A DNA stretch of 64,000 nt. It comes from DAOTYE01 sp034434915 (GTDB lineage: Bacteria > Chloroflexota > Dehalococcoidia > Dehalococcoidales > RBG-16-60-22). Below the pieces are notes generated by a model. The model was not told where the DNA came from and ran no database searches. It saw nothing but the letters and a program-made list of their open reading frames with translations. Positions 35,257 through 44,156 of the stretch are shown here, piece by piece (position 1 is the first letter of the stretch; each line of letters begins with the position of its first letter). The DNA lies in NCBI GenBank assembly GCA_034434915.1, contig DAOTYE010000001.1:54272-118271 (forward strand), in the 5' to 3' direction. The translations under genes were made by a program, and so were the position numbers.

Positions 35257-36144
35257 CTACAATAATTTCAGTTTCTGCAAGGCGTCCTTCACTCTCTTTT
35301 CCGTTTCTGTGGAAAGCGGCGTAAACGGCAATCGGGGATAGCCGGCATCAATGCCGCGCATTTTCAGAATAGCATGGCAGGTGGGCACTGTGGGTCCATA
35401 TTTGGTGACCTGCCGGACCTGCAACACTTCTTTTTGAATTTGCATCAGCTTCTGCCTATCGCCCTGAAAGTAAACGTCATACAGTTTCCTGATGAGTTCC
35501 GGGTAGACATTTCCCAGACCGGTAACCGCTGCCTTTGCGCCAGCGTCAAAAGCCGCAACGAAAATAGCTTCCGTGCCGATAATCAGATTCAGCTCCGGGA
35601 AGTCTCGCAGGGCAATCTGAACATGGTAGTAATTGACGATGTCAAAAGAGCTGTCTTTCACACCACCCAGCCCTTCCCTGGCAAGGCGGACCAGTAAGTT
35701 CGGTGATACCTGGTTGCCTGAGACCTTCGGGTTGTTATACAGGAACACCGGTATGTTTACCGCATGTATCAATCTCTGGAAATGTACGAAAATGGCATCT
35801 TCATCATAGCTATTGTAATAGGGCGTAATGGCACCGACTGCCTGGGCGCCAATTGCTTCAGCGTGACGCGCTAGCTCAATCGTGTTCCTGGTGTCAGCGG
35901 TACCCACATGAAGAATGACCGGAACCCGCCCTCTTACCTGGTCAATGATGATTCCGGCAACTTTTTTACGCTCGTCTATGGACATCATCGGCCCACTGCC
36001 GTAGGTACCACAGGGATATAAGCCGTGAACGTGAGGAACGATGAAATCCACTATTTCACGCGTGCCTTTTTCATAAATCTCGCCGTCTTTGGTAAAGGCG
36101 GTCATCATAGGTGGAATGATTCCTTTAAATTCAGATGCTTTCAT
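35257..36144 (-). CDS. DapA-family aldolase/lyase, copy 1
   Basis: This class I aldolase of 295 residues in the dihydrodipicolinate synthase family has GIIPPMMTAFTKDGEI, GLYPCGTYGSGPMMS, the catalytic Tyr in VFLYNNPKVSG and the Schiff-base Lys in GLGGVKDSSFD. Adjacent KDG-type kinase and TRAP genes suggest a keto-deoxy sugar acid rather than lysine synthesis. The ATG at 36144 has GGAGG 9 nt upstream; an in-frame ATG at 36162 would start inside that site. It is the last gene of the TRAP operon. Confidence 0.88.
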   Translation of the reverse strand: MKASEFKGIIPPMMTAFTKDGEIYEKGTREIVDFIVPHVHGLYPCGTYGSGPMMSIDERKKVAGIIIDQVRGRVPVILHVGTADTRNTIELARHAEAIGAQAVGAITPYYNSYDEDAIFVHFQRLIHAVNIPVFLYNNPKVSGNQVSPNLLVRLAREGLGGVKDSSFDIVNYYHVQIALRDFPELNLIIGTEAIFVAAFDAGAKAAVTGLGNVYPELIRKLYDVYFQGDRQKLMQIQKEVLQVRQVTKYGPTVPTCHAILKMRGIDAGYPRLPFTPLSTETEKRVKDALQKLKLL

Positions 36145-36162
36145 GGCAATGCCCTCCTTCAT

Positions 36163-37122
36163 TTACCGGGAAACGCTGCTTTCCCCGGCTAAGAATGTTT
36201 GCAGTTCAGGAAAGGTGGGTAATGCCTGGTAAGGTCCTGAAGCCATTAAACAGAAAGCGCCTAAGGCATTTCCCCAGCGTACACACTCGCTTAATAATTG
36301 CTCCTTTAATAAACCGGCGACGAAACCGGCGGCAAAGGCATCTCCGGCTCCCATACTGCTCACCGGGCGCTCTACCGTAAAACCGGGGATACGCTTCGTT
36401 TTCTTGCCACGGCAGGCTAAAATAGCACCCTTCGCGCCAGCTTTGACAACCAGTCTGTCAATGCCAAGAAGGTGAGCCTTCTCTATTGCTGCTGGCAATT
36501 CCTGACAATCCATTAAGAGCTTTAATTCTTGTTCACCAGGCAGAACATAAGAGCTCCTCTGCATTAACGGGACAAGGATGGAACGGGCAGTCTGAATATC
36601 ACAAAGTTTCAGGCGCAGGTTCGGGTCAAACACTATTGTCTGCTTATTGCTGATAGCAATTTGGAATACCTTTTCGGTTGCCTGCCGTGCTGTTTCACTT
36701 AAAACAGGGGTAATCCCGGTCAGGTATACGATTTTTGCTTGCTTGATATAAACCGGGTCAATATCATCGGGGGAAATGTGACTAGCCGCCGAATACTTCC
36801 GGTAGAAGTAGCATTTAAAATCACCATGGGCGCATCTCTCAACGAAGAAGACACCGGTTTGGGCATCAGGGTCAATGATGACTTTAGAGACATCCACACC
36901 CTCACTCCTGATTGTCCTGATGACCTCCTTGCCAAACTCATCATCTCCCAGGCGGGAGAACCAGCCACACTTGAAACCAAGGCGAGCCAGCCCGATGGCA
37001 AAATTATCTTCAGCGCCCCCAACCCATTTTTTGAAAGAGCTTACCTCCCTTAGCGGTCCGTAATCCTGTGCTTCAAACGCTATCATTGATTCGCCCATGG
37101 TAACGGCATCAAAAGAATTCAC
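36163..37122 (-). CDS. PfkB-family kinase, 2-keto-3-deoxygluconate kinase-like
   Basis: The 319-residue ribokinase-fold enzyme has VGGAEDNFAIGLARLG, the KdgK-like GVFFVERCAHGDFKCYFYR, FDPNLRLKLCD and the catalytic GAGDAFAAGF (Asp base). KDG kinase is the best guess from length and the FDPNxR block. Together with the DapA-family enzymes it would process a sugar acid imported by the TRAP system. The start is a GTG with GGAGG about 10 nt upstream, inside the tail of the preceding remnant. Confidence 0.85.
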   Translation of the reverse strand: MNSFDAVTMGESMIAFEAQDYGPLREVSSFKKWVGGAEDNFAIGLARLGFKCGWFSRLGDDEFGKEVIRTIRSEGVDVSKVIIDPDAQTGVFFVERCAHGDFKCYFYRKYSAASHISPDDIDPVYIKQAKIVYLTGITPVLSETARQATEKVFQIAISNKQTIVFDPNLRLKLCDIQTARSILVPLMQRSSYVLPGEQELKLLMDCQELPAAIEKAHLLGIDRLVVKAGAKGAILACRGKKTKRIPGFTVERPVSSMGAGDAFAAGFVAGLLKEQLLSECVRWGNALGAFCLMASGPYQALPTFPELQTFLAGESSVSR

Positions 37123-37370
37123 TGCTGAGTTTTCCTCCCGGCAAAGTCCAAATCAGCAACTGCTTTAGCAACGGGGGAATCAGTGACACATCCCGTCACG
37201 GAAGATTCCGGTCTGCAGAGGCGCAGTCTGATAAGCACTTTGGAATCCGGTGTCATTAACGGTTTAAGACCGCCAGCGAGCTCAATTGCCCTCAGCGCCG
37301 CAGTCTCAATGCCTGATTCATCCGCTCTAACGATTGACGCTACAATCTTCCCCACCGCTCTAGTTCCCAA
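37119..37370 (-). pseudogene. Truncated DUF362 gene remnant
   Basis: The 83-residue frame (TTG start) matches only the N-terminal part of a DUF362 protein: SIVRADESGIETAALRAIELAGGLKPLM, VLIRLRLCRPESSVTGCVTDSPV. Full DUF362 proteins are usually around 300 residues or more, so most of the gene is missing. The fragment ends in DLDFAGRKTQQ, where the kdgK-like start overlaps. It provides the ribosome site for that kinase. Remnant of a deletion is the simplest reading. Confidence 0.65.
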
Positions 37371-37467
37371 TCATCCTATCCCGTTACCCAGCGTGTGGCT
37401 TAATGCAGACTGCGCCTTAGGAACCAGCTCAGAATCTCCATTCACCTTTTGCTGGTACCGGTGAACA

Positions 37468-38457
37468 CTATATGACGCCCATTTCCTTGAGCGCCGCTTT
37501 AACTTCTCGCTTTTCTTCTGCAGTTAGCTCCTCACAAGGCAATCTCGGCGGTCCGCCGTGCAGTCCCACCAGGTCCATTGCCGCCTTGCCCACGCTCATA
37601 TACATGTAGTTCGTTCTGAAACCTTCCGGGACAATGGAGATGGAACCGCGCTTTTCATTAAACTTCCCAAGCAGGCGCAATAGCGGCATTTGCTGACGCA
37701 ATGCTTCCAGGGCTTTATTGAAATCATGGGCTTCAACCGCCTCATAAACAGCATAACTGGAGGCGGGGGCAAAGTTCCCAATGAAGTTGACAAACCCCCG
37801 GTAGCGATAGCCATAAGCCGCCGAGCCGACATAGTGCACTTCTCCGTAGCCATTTATCAGCACCATATCATCAGGGTCAATCATTAATGCCTTCAGGGCA
37901 TAGGCTTCCGCATTGCTGGCGTTGTCTTTTACGGCTATGATGTTATCAATTTTGGATAACCTTGCCATCAGGTCCGGAGGGATGAGCGTGCCTGAGACAT
38001 CAGGATTATTATAAATCATGATGCCGATGTCCACTGCGTCAGCCACAGCTTTGAAGTACTGGTACATCGCCTCCTTGTTTGCTGCCGGGTGATAATAAGG
38101 CAATACTACCATGGCGCAATCAGCTCCTACGTCTTTGGCGTACTGAGCCAGTTCTATGGTTCTTTCCGCAGCGGCTCCAGATACGCCTGCAATCACTGGC
38201 ACCCTGCCTGCCACCGTCTGCACCACTGTCTTGATAACGGTCTTCTGCTCTTCAATTGAATTGGCATAGCATTCTGTCGTGCTACCATTGGTCATTATCA
38301 CGACGTCTTTTTTCCCCTTCTTGGCAAAGTCAACCAGAAACTGGGTGTTCTCCTTCAGCCCCCGCACGTTCAGCTCCCTATTTTTGGTATAAGGACAGTA
38401 TTGCACCGGTACGATACCCTTCAATTTTTTCTTGAGTTCACCAAAAGCTTTTCCCAT
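37468..38457 (-). CDS. DapA-family aldolase/lyase, copy 2
   Basis: The 329-residue family member is longer than copy 1 and only distantly similar to it. It has GIVPVQYCPYTKNRELN, MTNGSTTECYANS, the catalytic Tyr in IMIYNNPDVSG and the Schiff-base Lys in NIIAVKDNASN. The residue after the nucleotide-like loop is TTEC rather than TTGE. It lies 25 bp after the TRAP large permease gene and has AAGGAGG upstream of the ATG. It probably acts on the imported acid or its dehydration product. Confidence 0.88.
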   Translation of the reverse strand: MGKAFGELKKKLKGIVPVQYCPYTKNRELNVRGLKENTQFLVDFAKKGKKDVVIMTNGSTTECYANSIEEQKTVIKTVVQTVAGRVPVIAGVSGAAAERTIELAQYAKDVGADCAMVVLPYYHPAANKEAMYQYFKAVADAVDIGIMIYNNPDVSGTLIPPDLMARLSKIDNIIAVKDNASNAEAYALKALMIDPDDMVLINGYGEVHYVGSAAYGYRYRGFVNFIGNFAPASSYAVYEAVEAHDFNKALEALRQQMPLLRLLGKFNEKRGSISIVPEGFRTNYMYMSVGKAAMDLVGLHGGPPRLPCEELTAEEKREVKAALKEMGVI

Positions 38458-38482
38458 ATGAGTCTCCTCCTTTTATATTTTG

Positions 38483-39817
38483 TTACTTTATCATCATGCT
38501 CGGTAGCCAGAGAATTATCTGTGGGAAGGCAATGCAGAGTGCCAGTCCTACGAAGACGAGTACGACGAAAGGCGTGACCCCCCGGACGATGTGGATGGTG
38601 GTGATTCCCAGCTCGGGCGGAGCTACCCCCCGCAGAAAAAAGATGGCATAGGCTAGAGGAGGCGTCAGGAAAGAGGTTTGCAGGTTAACACAAACCATCA
38701 TGGCAAACCAGATGGGGTCAAAGCCTAGTGCAGGTGCCAGCGGTGAAATTATAGGAACGATAATAAATAGAATGCCGAGCCAGTCAAGGATAAAGCCGAG
38801 AATAAAAACCATAAACATGACCGCGGCAAAGCTGCCCCATTTTCCGCCGGGTGTAGCCATAATAAAGTCTCTGACCACATTGCCGCCGCCTAGTCCCAGA
38901 AATATCCCGGTGAACATATAAGCGCACACCGCAATGAATATCACCTTGCTGATAGTCCTGAGCGTCTCCCATGCCGTATCTCTCAGCGCTTGATAGCTAA
39001 ACTTGCGGTAGGCGATGGTCAAAATCACAGCGGCAGAAGCGCCTACGGCGGCAGCTTCAGTAGGAGGAGCTATTCCCAGAAAGATGCTCCCTAGAACTGC
39101 CATAACAAGCACGGTGGGCGGCACCAGTGAGGTAAGCAGCATGGTTATTTTTTTGCCAAGCGGGACGGCTCTATCTTGTGGTGGTACTGTCGGCGCTAAG
39201 TCAGGTTCAAAAAAACAGCGCACCGCGATGTAGCTACAATACAGCCCGGAGAGAACCAGTCCAGGGAAAACGGCTGCCATAAATAGCTTTCCCACCGAGA
39301 TTTCCGCCATGGGACCATAAATGACCAGCATGATGCTCGGAGGGATGAGGATACCGAGGGTGCCTCCGGCGCAAACTGAGCCGCTGGCTAAAGCTTTGCT
39401 GTAGCCGCGTTTTACCATCGGCGGGAGAGCGATGAGTGCCAGCATGCTGACTGAGGCACCGATTACGCCAACGCAAGCCGCAAGAATGGTACCCAGTAGC
39501 ACAGTGCTTATTGCCAGACCGCCTCTTAACCCTCCGAGCCAGAGATACAGGGCATCATATAGCTTATCAGCAATCCCCGAGCGTTCCATTGCCAGTCCCA
39601 TGAAAATAAAGAGCGGAGCCGCCAAGATGACATAACTTCGCACCAGCTCATACATGCGGGAATAAAATAAATCGGTCACCGGCCCGCCCCAGGCAAAGTA
39701 ACCGACAATTAACGCTACACCACCAATGACCGCCGCCAGCGGAAAGCCGATGATTATTCCAGCTAGCAGGCCCCCAAACATAATAATTGAAATCAGTTCT
39801 GGGCTGAGAGTAGTCAT
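38483..39817 (-). CDS. TRAP transporter large permease (DctM-type)
   Basis: The 444-residue protein has about a dozen hydrophobic helices and the DctM signatures GIIIGFPLAAVIGGVALI, APLFIFMGLAMERSGIADKLYDAL and the helical-hairpin region SGSVCAGGTLGILIPPSIMLVIYG. It moves the substrate with Na+ using the small permease and the binding protein. The ATG overlaps the dctQ stop by 4 bp. Confidence 0.96.
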   Translation of the reverse strand: MTTLSPELISIIMFGGLLAGIIIGFPLAAVIGGVALIVGYFAWGGPVTDLFYSRMYELVRSYVILAAPLFIFMGLAMERSGIADKLYDALYLWLGGLRGGLAISTVLLGTILAACVGVIGASVSMLALIALPPMVKRGYSKALASGSVCAGGTLGILIPPSIMLVIYGPMAEISVGKLFMAAVFPGLVLSGLYCSYIAVRCFFEPDLAPTVPPQDRAVPLGKKITMLLTSLVPPTVLVMAVLGSIFLGIAPPTEAAAVGASAAVILTIAYRKFSYQALRDTAWETLRTISKVIFIAVCAYMFTGIFLGLGGGNVVRDFIMATPGGKWGSFAAVMFMVFILGFILDWLGILFIIVPIISPLAPALGFDPIWFAMMVCVNLQTSFLTPPLAYAIFFLRGVAPPELGITTIHIVRGVTPFVVLVFVGLALCIAFPQIILWLPSMMIK

Positions 39818-40320
39818 ACGGATTTTCTCCCTATCAATAAGTATAGGCTGCGGATGACCTGCACTGCGCTCTGAAGGGCAAACAAAAACAAACCTATGAC
39901 TAACATGGTTTTAAACGGGCCGGCAGGCGGGTACCAGAAAGTCTCCGCCAGCTTTTCATGAATGCGCCAAGCCCGAAGCATGTAAAAAATTGACGTGTTA
40001 ATCATCACCACCAGCAATGGCAAAAGAAATACCAGGTTCCCAATAAGGTCAATCATGAGCTGAGCTTTGGTAGGGAGGTGCAGGAAGAGAACATCTATGC
40101 GTATGTGTTCACGCTTGCTCTCAATATATGCCCAGCCCATAACATATATGGTGGCGCCGAGCATCACAGCGGTTTCATACGCCCATATGGTGGCACCGCC
40201 GAAAACATACCGCATCACCACGTCATAAGTAAGCACTAAAACCAGGGCAACACAGAGCCAGCTTACCAGTCTCGCTGTCCACTTGGAGGCAAGGTCAATT
40301 GCACTGAAGACCACTCTCAT
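39814..40320 (-). CDS. TRAP transporter small permease (DctQ-type)
   Basis: The 168-residue protein has four membrane helices and the DctQ pattern YVFGGATIWAYETAVMLGATIYVMGWAYIESKREHIRIDVL. It forms the membrane complex with DctM. It lies 72 bp after the binding-protein gene and overlaps dctM by 4 bp. Confidence 0.95.
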   Translation of the reverse strand: MRVVFSAIDLASKWTARLVSWLCVALVLVLTYDVVMRYVFGGATIWAYETAVMLGATIYVMGWAYIESKREHIRIDVLFLHLPTKAQLMIDLIGNLVFLLPLLVVMINTSIFYMLRAWRIHEKLAETFWYPPAGPFKTMLVIGLFLFALQSAVQVIRSLYLLIGRKSV

Positions 40321-40392
40321 AGCTTACCCTTTCTAAAGCGCACATAGTAGCCTCCGCTCCGGGAGAACCCCGAAGCGGAGGCAGTGCTGAGA

Positions 40393-41571
40393 CTACCTTG
40401 CAAACTGGAGTCTGTCTGTCTCTCTCATGGCTTTGGTAAACTGGGACACGGAATTCCAGACCTTGGCGAAGAACGGGTCTTTTGCCGCCTTAGAGTTATA
40501 GAAGTCAGCGGAAGCTGTTGCTATCTCTTTCTGAACATCCTCAGAGAGGTAGAGAATAGTCAAACCTTTCTCTTTGAGGAATGCTACGCCCTTGGTATCA
40601 TCAGCTGATTCAATGGCGTAGTTCCTGATGCACTCCGCCAGTACTTCTTCTTTCAGAAGCATTTTGAACTCATCAGGGAGCTTCCCCCAGGCATCTTTAT
40701 TGACCAGAAAAGGCATGAGCACGCCGGGTGCATGGATACCTGGGAAAATGGCGTATTTGGCAACCTCATGGAAACCGAAGGGGATATTGACTGACGGGGA
40801 GCTGAATTCAAAGGCGTCAATTACACCGCGCTTCATGGCTTCATAGACTTCACCGCCGGGAAGGAAGATGACAGAAGCGCCGAAGTATTTGGTCAGGATT
40901 TCGCCCCAGTCACCAGCGGTGCGGAACTTCAGCCCCTTAAAATCAGCCATTGATGTTAGCGGCTTGTTGCTGTAACCAAACATTTCCGCCCGTCCCACTG
41001 TCAACAAAGAGACACCCAGGACGTTGTAGTCCTTAACCGTCTCCTGGAATAGCTCTTCACCCCCGCCTTTATACCACCAGGTGAGATATTCCATAGAGGT
41101 AGGGCCAGCGGTAATGATGTTAAATAAACCTCCGACAGAGAATTTGTCCATGTTATAGTGCATGCCGGTTTGGGCACATTCAACAATGCCGCGGTCCACG
41201 GCATCAAACTCCTTGGTGGCAGGTGCTACCGCCCCGCCCGGGAAAAATTCAATAACAAAACGCCCGCCGCTCATAGTAGCAATGTTCTTGATGGCACGTA
41301 TTGCTGATTGCCCCCATGGGTTTGCCTCAGGCAGGTAAGAGGCTAATCGCCATTTAATCACGGTAGGGGGTTGAGCCGGGGTAGGTGTCGGGGAAGGCGC
41401 TGGAGCAGGCGCAGGCTTTGGTGTTGGGACAGGGGCAGGCGCGGGGGCAGGAGCAGGCGCTGGAGCAGGAGCCGGAGCGGGCGTGGGAGCAGGTGCCGGT
41501 TTGGCACAAGCCGCTAGAGCGAATGATATCGCCAGTATCATTACTACTAAGACAACTATTGCTCTACGCAT
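40393..41571 (-). CDS. TRAP transporter substrate-binding lipoprotein (DctP-type)
   Basis: The 392-residue lipoprotein has a signal ending LAAC, a very long Ala/Pro spacer (about residues 24-68) and a DctP domain (WRLASYLPEANPWGQSAIRAIKNI, GRFVIEFFPGGAVAP, LKGLKFRTAG region). It resembles binding proteins for mannonate-type or keto acids, such as MAKEVE-like proteins with a YLTWWYKGGGEELFQE block. The substrate is inferred as a sugar acid from the KDG-like kinase and aldolases. The start ATG has AAGGAGG 12 nt upstream. Confidence 0.93.
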   Translation of the reverse strand: MRRAIVVLVVMILAISFALAACAKPAPAPTPAPAPAPAPAPAPAPAPVPTPKPAPAPAPSPTPTPAQPPTVIKWRLASYLPEANPWGQSAIRAIKNIATMSGGRFVIEFFPGGAVAPATKEFDAVDRGIVECAQTGMHYNMDKFSVGGLFNIITAGPTSMEYLTWWYKGGGEELFQETVKDYNVLGVSLLTVGRAEMFGYSNKPLTSMADFKGLKFRTAGDWGEILTKYFGASVIFLPGGEVYEAMKRGVIDAFEFSSPSVNIPFGFHEVAKYAIFPGIHAPGVLMPFLVNKDAWGKLPDEFKMLLKEEVLAECIRNYAIESADDTKGVAFLKEKGLTILYLSEDVQKEIATASADFYNSKAAKDPFFAKVWNSVSQFTKAMRETDRLQFAR

Positions 41572-41913
41572 CTTATCTGTGAACCTCCTTATAATATTGC
41601 TTTCTTTGCCATACTGCTTATCTGCTTGTGTCCTATCACCTCCTTATAATGTGTATTAGCGTTTTCCGCCTGAATACCTTCCACATTTGTCTTAGCAGGA
41701 TACCACTTGCCGGATTAAGTCAGGCTAGCTCATGGGCAAGGGCATACGCCTATCGCCAGCATGATAACTTATTTTCCCTGACAGCGCCTGTAATCCGTTC
41801 ACTTTGCTCTTATCCCACATGTGCCGCTGTCTGCCCTTGCAGATGATAAGCTGTCTGCGTTGACAAATGAAAATATAAAGCGTAAAATCCGATTATCAGA
41901 CCAATTTGCCACG

Positions 41914-41942
41914 ATTATAGTGCCAAATAGTTGATTTGTCAA
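41914..41942 (-). promoter_or_regulatory. Promoter of the TRAP/sugar-acid operon
   Basis: TTGACA (41937-41942) and TATAAT (41914-41919) are spaced 17 bp on the minus strand. Confidence 0.75.
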
Positions 41943-42036
41943 TACCTCGTCATTACGCCATAATAAAAGCAATAAAAGGTCTCTCAGAATAGCTTAATCG
42001 CAATGATTTTGAATCACAAAGAGGAGCAATCTTATT

Positions 42037-42052
42037 AAACTCTGCGGAGTTT
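42037..42052. promoter_or_regulatory. Palindrome upstream of gntR (candidate operator)
   Basis: AAACTC (42037-42042) and GAGTTT (42047-42052) form a perfect 6-bp inverted repeat with a 4-bp spacer, 17 bp before the GntR start. A site for autoregulation is possible. Confidence 0.4.
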
Positions 42053-42069
42053 GTTAAGAAACCAAGTCT

Positions 42070-42810
42070 ATGAAATCAAATCACGGACGCATACAGCGAA
42101 AAAGGCTGATTGACCAGGTGGCGGAGCACCTTTTGTCCATAATTTCAGATGGCAAGTATAAAGTGGGGGATAAATTGCCTCCCGAAAGAGTATTGATGAA
42201 ACAGCTTGATGTGGGACGAAGTTCGCTCAGGGAGGCGATGGGTGCTTTAATACTTACTGGCATACTTTCTGCTCGTCCCGGGCGGGGGACGTTTGTTAGT
42301 GCTCAGCCAGATGTCCTGTCAGCAAGGTCCCTTACCTGGCGTGTGCAGATGGGACGCGAGAGGATTGAGGAACTTGTTGAGACAAGGATAGTACTGGAGC
42401 AAGCCATTGCCGGGCTGGCTGCCGCCCGGGCTAAAGAGTCAGACATAATTGAAATAAAGAGAGCATTCAGTCTTTTAGAGTCAGCATTGAAAAAGAAAAA
42501 GAGAAGCGCCCGGGTCCAGGCAGACATGTCATTCCACTTTGCGCTGGCAAGAGCAAGTCATAACACCACGTTAATGCGCTTCTTATCTGAGCTTCATAAT
42601 CTAATGGAAATCTGGATGAAGCAGGCAAGCAGGGCAGGCGCCTTTTACCGCATTGATGCTCTGTTAGAGCACCACCGAGAAATCGTAAAGGCAGTGGAAG
42701 AACATGACGTTGAGCGAGCCCAAAAAGCGATGCGCAAGCATCTTGAGGAATCAGCTCGGAACTTATCCGCTATTGTTCTCCAGAAACAGCTCGTGTCATT
42801 AACAGTATAA
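42070..42810 (+). CDS. GntR/FadR-family transcriptional regulator (FCD domain)
   Basis: The 246-residue protein has a GntR winged helix (KRLIDQVAEHLLSIISDGKYKVGDKLPPERVL, SSLREAMGALILTGIL) and an all-helical FCD ligand domain (ELVETRIVLEQAIAGLAA, DMSFHFALARASHN, LEHHREIVKAVEEHDVERAQ) with the His residues that usually bind metal. It is divergent from the TRAP operon and codirectional with the Ldh2 gene, so it likely controls both in response to the sugar acid. Confidence 0.92.
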   Translation: MKSNHGRIQRKRLIDQVAEHLLSIISDGKYKVGDKLPPERVLMKQLDVGRSSLREAMGALILTGILSARPGRGTFVSAQPDVLSARSLTWRVQMGRERIEELVETRIVLEQAIAGLAAARAKESDIIEIKRAFSLLESALKKKKRSARVQADMSFHFALARASHNTTLMRFLSELHNLMEIWMKQASRAGAFYRIDALLEHHREIVKAVEEHDVERAQKAMRKHLEESARNLSAIVLQKQLVSLTV

Positions 42811-42978
42811 GGCTATAGTAGATATCTATGGCAGAACCCGCGTGGAACACTGCTGAAATAGCCAGTCAATGGCACGTGTCAAGTGATAATGCACCTGCTG
42901 GATGGTTGGCTCTGGAGAATCATAACTGTGAAGGTTGATAGATTTGCACCGGCTCAATTCTGAGAGGAGGCTTGCTTT

Positions 42979-44010
42979 ATGGAGTATGTGAAAGTTCCAG
43001 CCAAGCAAATGCAGGATTTTTGCGTTGAATGCCTCTTGAAATTCGGCGTTCCGCAAGAAGACGCTGAAAACATCGCTGACCATCTTGTCCTGGCAAACTT
43101 GAGAGGGGTTGACTCTCACGGGATTATACGTATTCCCTACCTAGCAGAAGGCATCCGGATGGGACTGGTCAAGCCCAAGCCTGAGGTCAGGGTGGTTTCA
43201 GAATCTACAGCCACAGCCCTTTTAGACGGAGGTGGCGGTCTTGGCATCCCTATCGCTACGAAAGCCACTGACTTGGCGATTGACAAAACAAAATCTGCAG
43301 GCATTAGCATAGTCGGCGTGAGGAATCTGGGACATGTGGGCATGCTCGCTTACTACACAAGGAGAGTGGTTACTCATGGCTTTATCGGATTTACCTGTGT
43401 AAATGCTCCGGCAGTCATGGCCCCCTGGGGTGGCAAAGAGAGAACCTTCGGCACAAACCCGCTGAGTATAGGGTTTCCTGCGGGCGATGGTGGCTCAATA
43501 ATTTTAGACATGGCTACGAGTGTCATGGCTCACTTCAAAATTAAGGTAGCCGCTCTCAAGGGTGAGAGGATACCAGAAGGGGTAGCTTTAAATAAACAGG
43601 GTAGACCGGCGACTGATGCAAACGAGGCGTTTGATGGTGTCCTCCTTCCCTTTGGCGGGTACAAGGGATATGGCTTGGTGCTGGCTATTGAGGCATTAAT
43701 AAATGCATTGCTGGGTGCTCCACAGAGCAAAGACATACCACTCCATCCATCAACACAGGGGGGTTTCCTCATAGTAGTGGTGGATATTAACCGTTTCAGA
43801 GATTACGATGATTATCAGAAAGATATAATGCATCTTGTCAGTGTGGTAAAGTCAGGCTCTCTGGCAGATGGTTTCAAGGAGATACTCCTGCCCGGCGATA
43901 TTGAACAGCGGGAAACCGAGAAGAGACTGAGGGATGGTATACCTATCGCAGTTGCCACACGTGATGAATTGCTAAAACTGGCTCAGGAGTTAAATATTAA
44001 ACCGCTCTGA
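42979..44010 (+). CDS. Malate/L-lactate dehydrogenase-family (Ldh2) oxidoreductase
   Basis: The 343-residue NAD(P)-dependent enzyme has the Ldh2 fold blocks NLRGVDSHGIIRIPYLAEGIR, LDGGGGLGIPIATKATD, VRNLGHVGMLAYYTRR, MAPWGGKERTFGTNPLSIGFPA and PFGGYKGYGLVLAIE. Family members oxidise malate, sulfolactate, ureidoglycolate or diketo-gulonate. A 2-hydroxy acid linked to the TRAP pathway is likely here. The ATG has AGAGGAGG upstream. It is separate from the LDH and MDH families. Confidence 0.92.
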   Translation: MEYVKVPAKQMQDFCVECLLKFGVPQEDAENIADHLVLANLRGVDSHGIIRIPYLAEGIRMGLVKPKPEVRVVSESTATALLDGGGGLGIPIATKATDLAIDKTKSAGISIVGVRNLGHVGMLAYYTRRVVTHGFIGFTCVNAPAVMAPWGGKERTFGTNPLSIGFPAGDGGSIILDMATSVMAHFKIKVAALKGERIPEGVALNKQGRPATDANEAFDGVLLPFGGYKGYGLVLAIEALINALLGAPQSKDIPLHPSTQGGFLIVVVDINRFRDYDDYQKDIMHLVSVVKSGSLADGFKEILLPGDIEQRETEKRLRDGIPIAVATRDELLKLAQELNIKPL

Positions 44011-44156
44011 GCTCCCGCAAGTCGTTAGGCAAACGAACTGGTGTCGCAGATGGATGGAATGACGCTGATTTCTTAAGGCTAATCCAGAGTCTGAATGTCT
44101 CCAATGCGAAGCATGACGGTTAAAAAGAAATACGGAAGAGGAACCGTAGCAAGCTT

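Larger units (their letters stand above)
41572..42069. other. 498-bp divergent regulatory region
   Basis: The gap between the TRAP operon and the GntR gene holds the TRAP promoter (41914-41942). It also has two copies of an ATTATAAGGAGG ribosome-site-like string on the minus strand (about 41586 and 41636) and a palindrome before the GntR start. The TRAP leader is long, about 340 nt. I see no gene, only a tiny possible leader peptide. Confidence 0.6.

Noticed and set aside
35050..35265. 71-codon plus-strand frame downstream of the CoA-transferase
   Set aside because: It overlaps the upstream gene end and the inverted repeat, lacks any motif, and has no ribosome site.
36145..36162. Upstream ATG at 36162 for DapA-type copy 1
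   Set aside because: It lies within the Shine-Dalgarno site used by the ATG at 36144, and the extra residues are not family-like.
41593..41643. 16-residue leader peptide before dctP
   Set aside because: Its GTG overlaps the ribosome-site string and nothing else supports translation.
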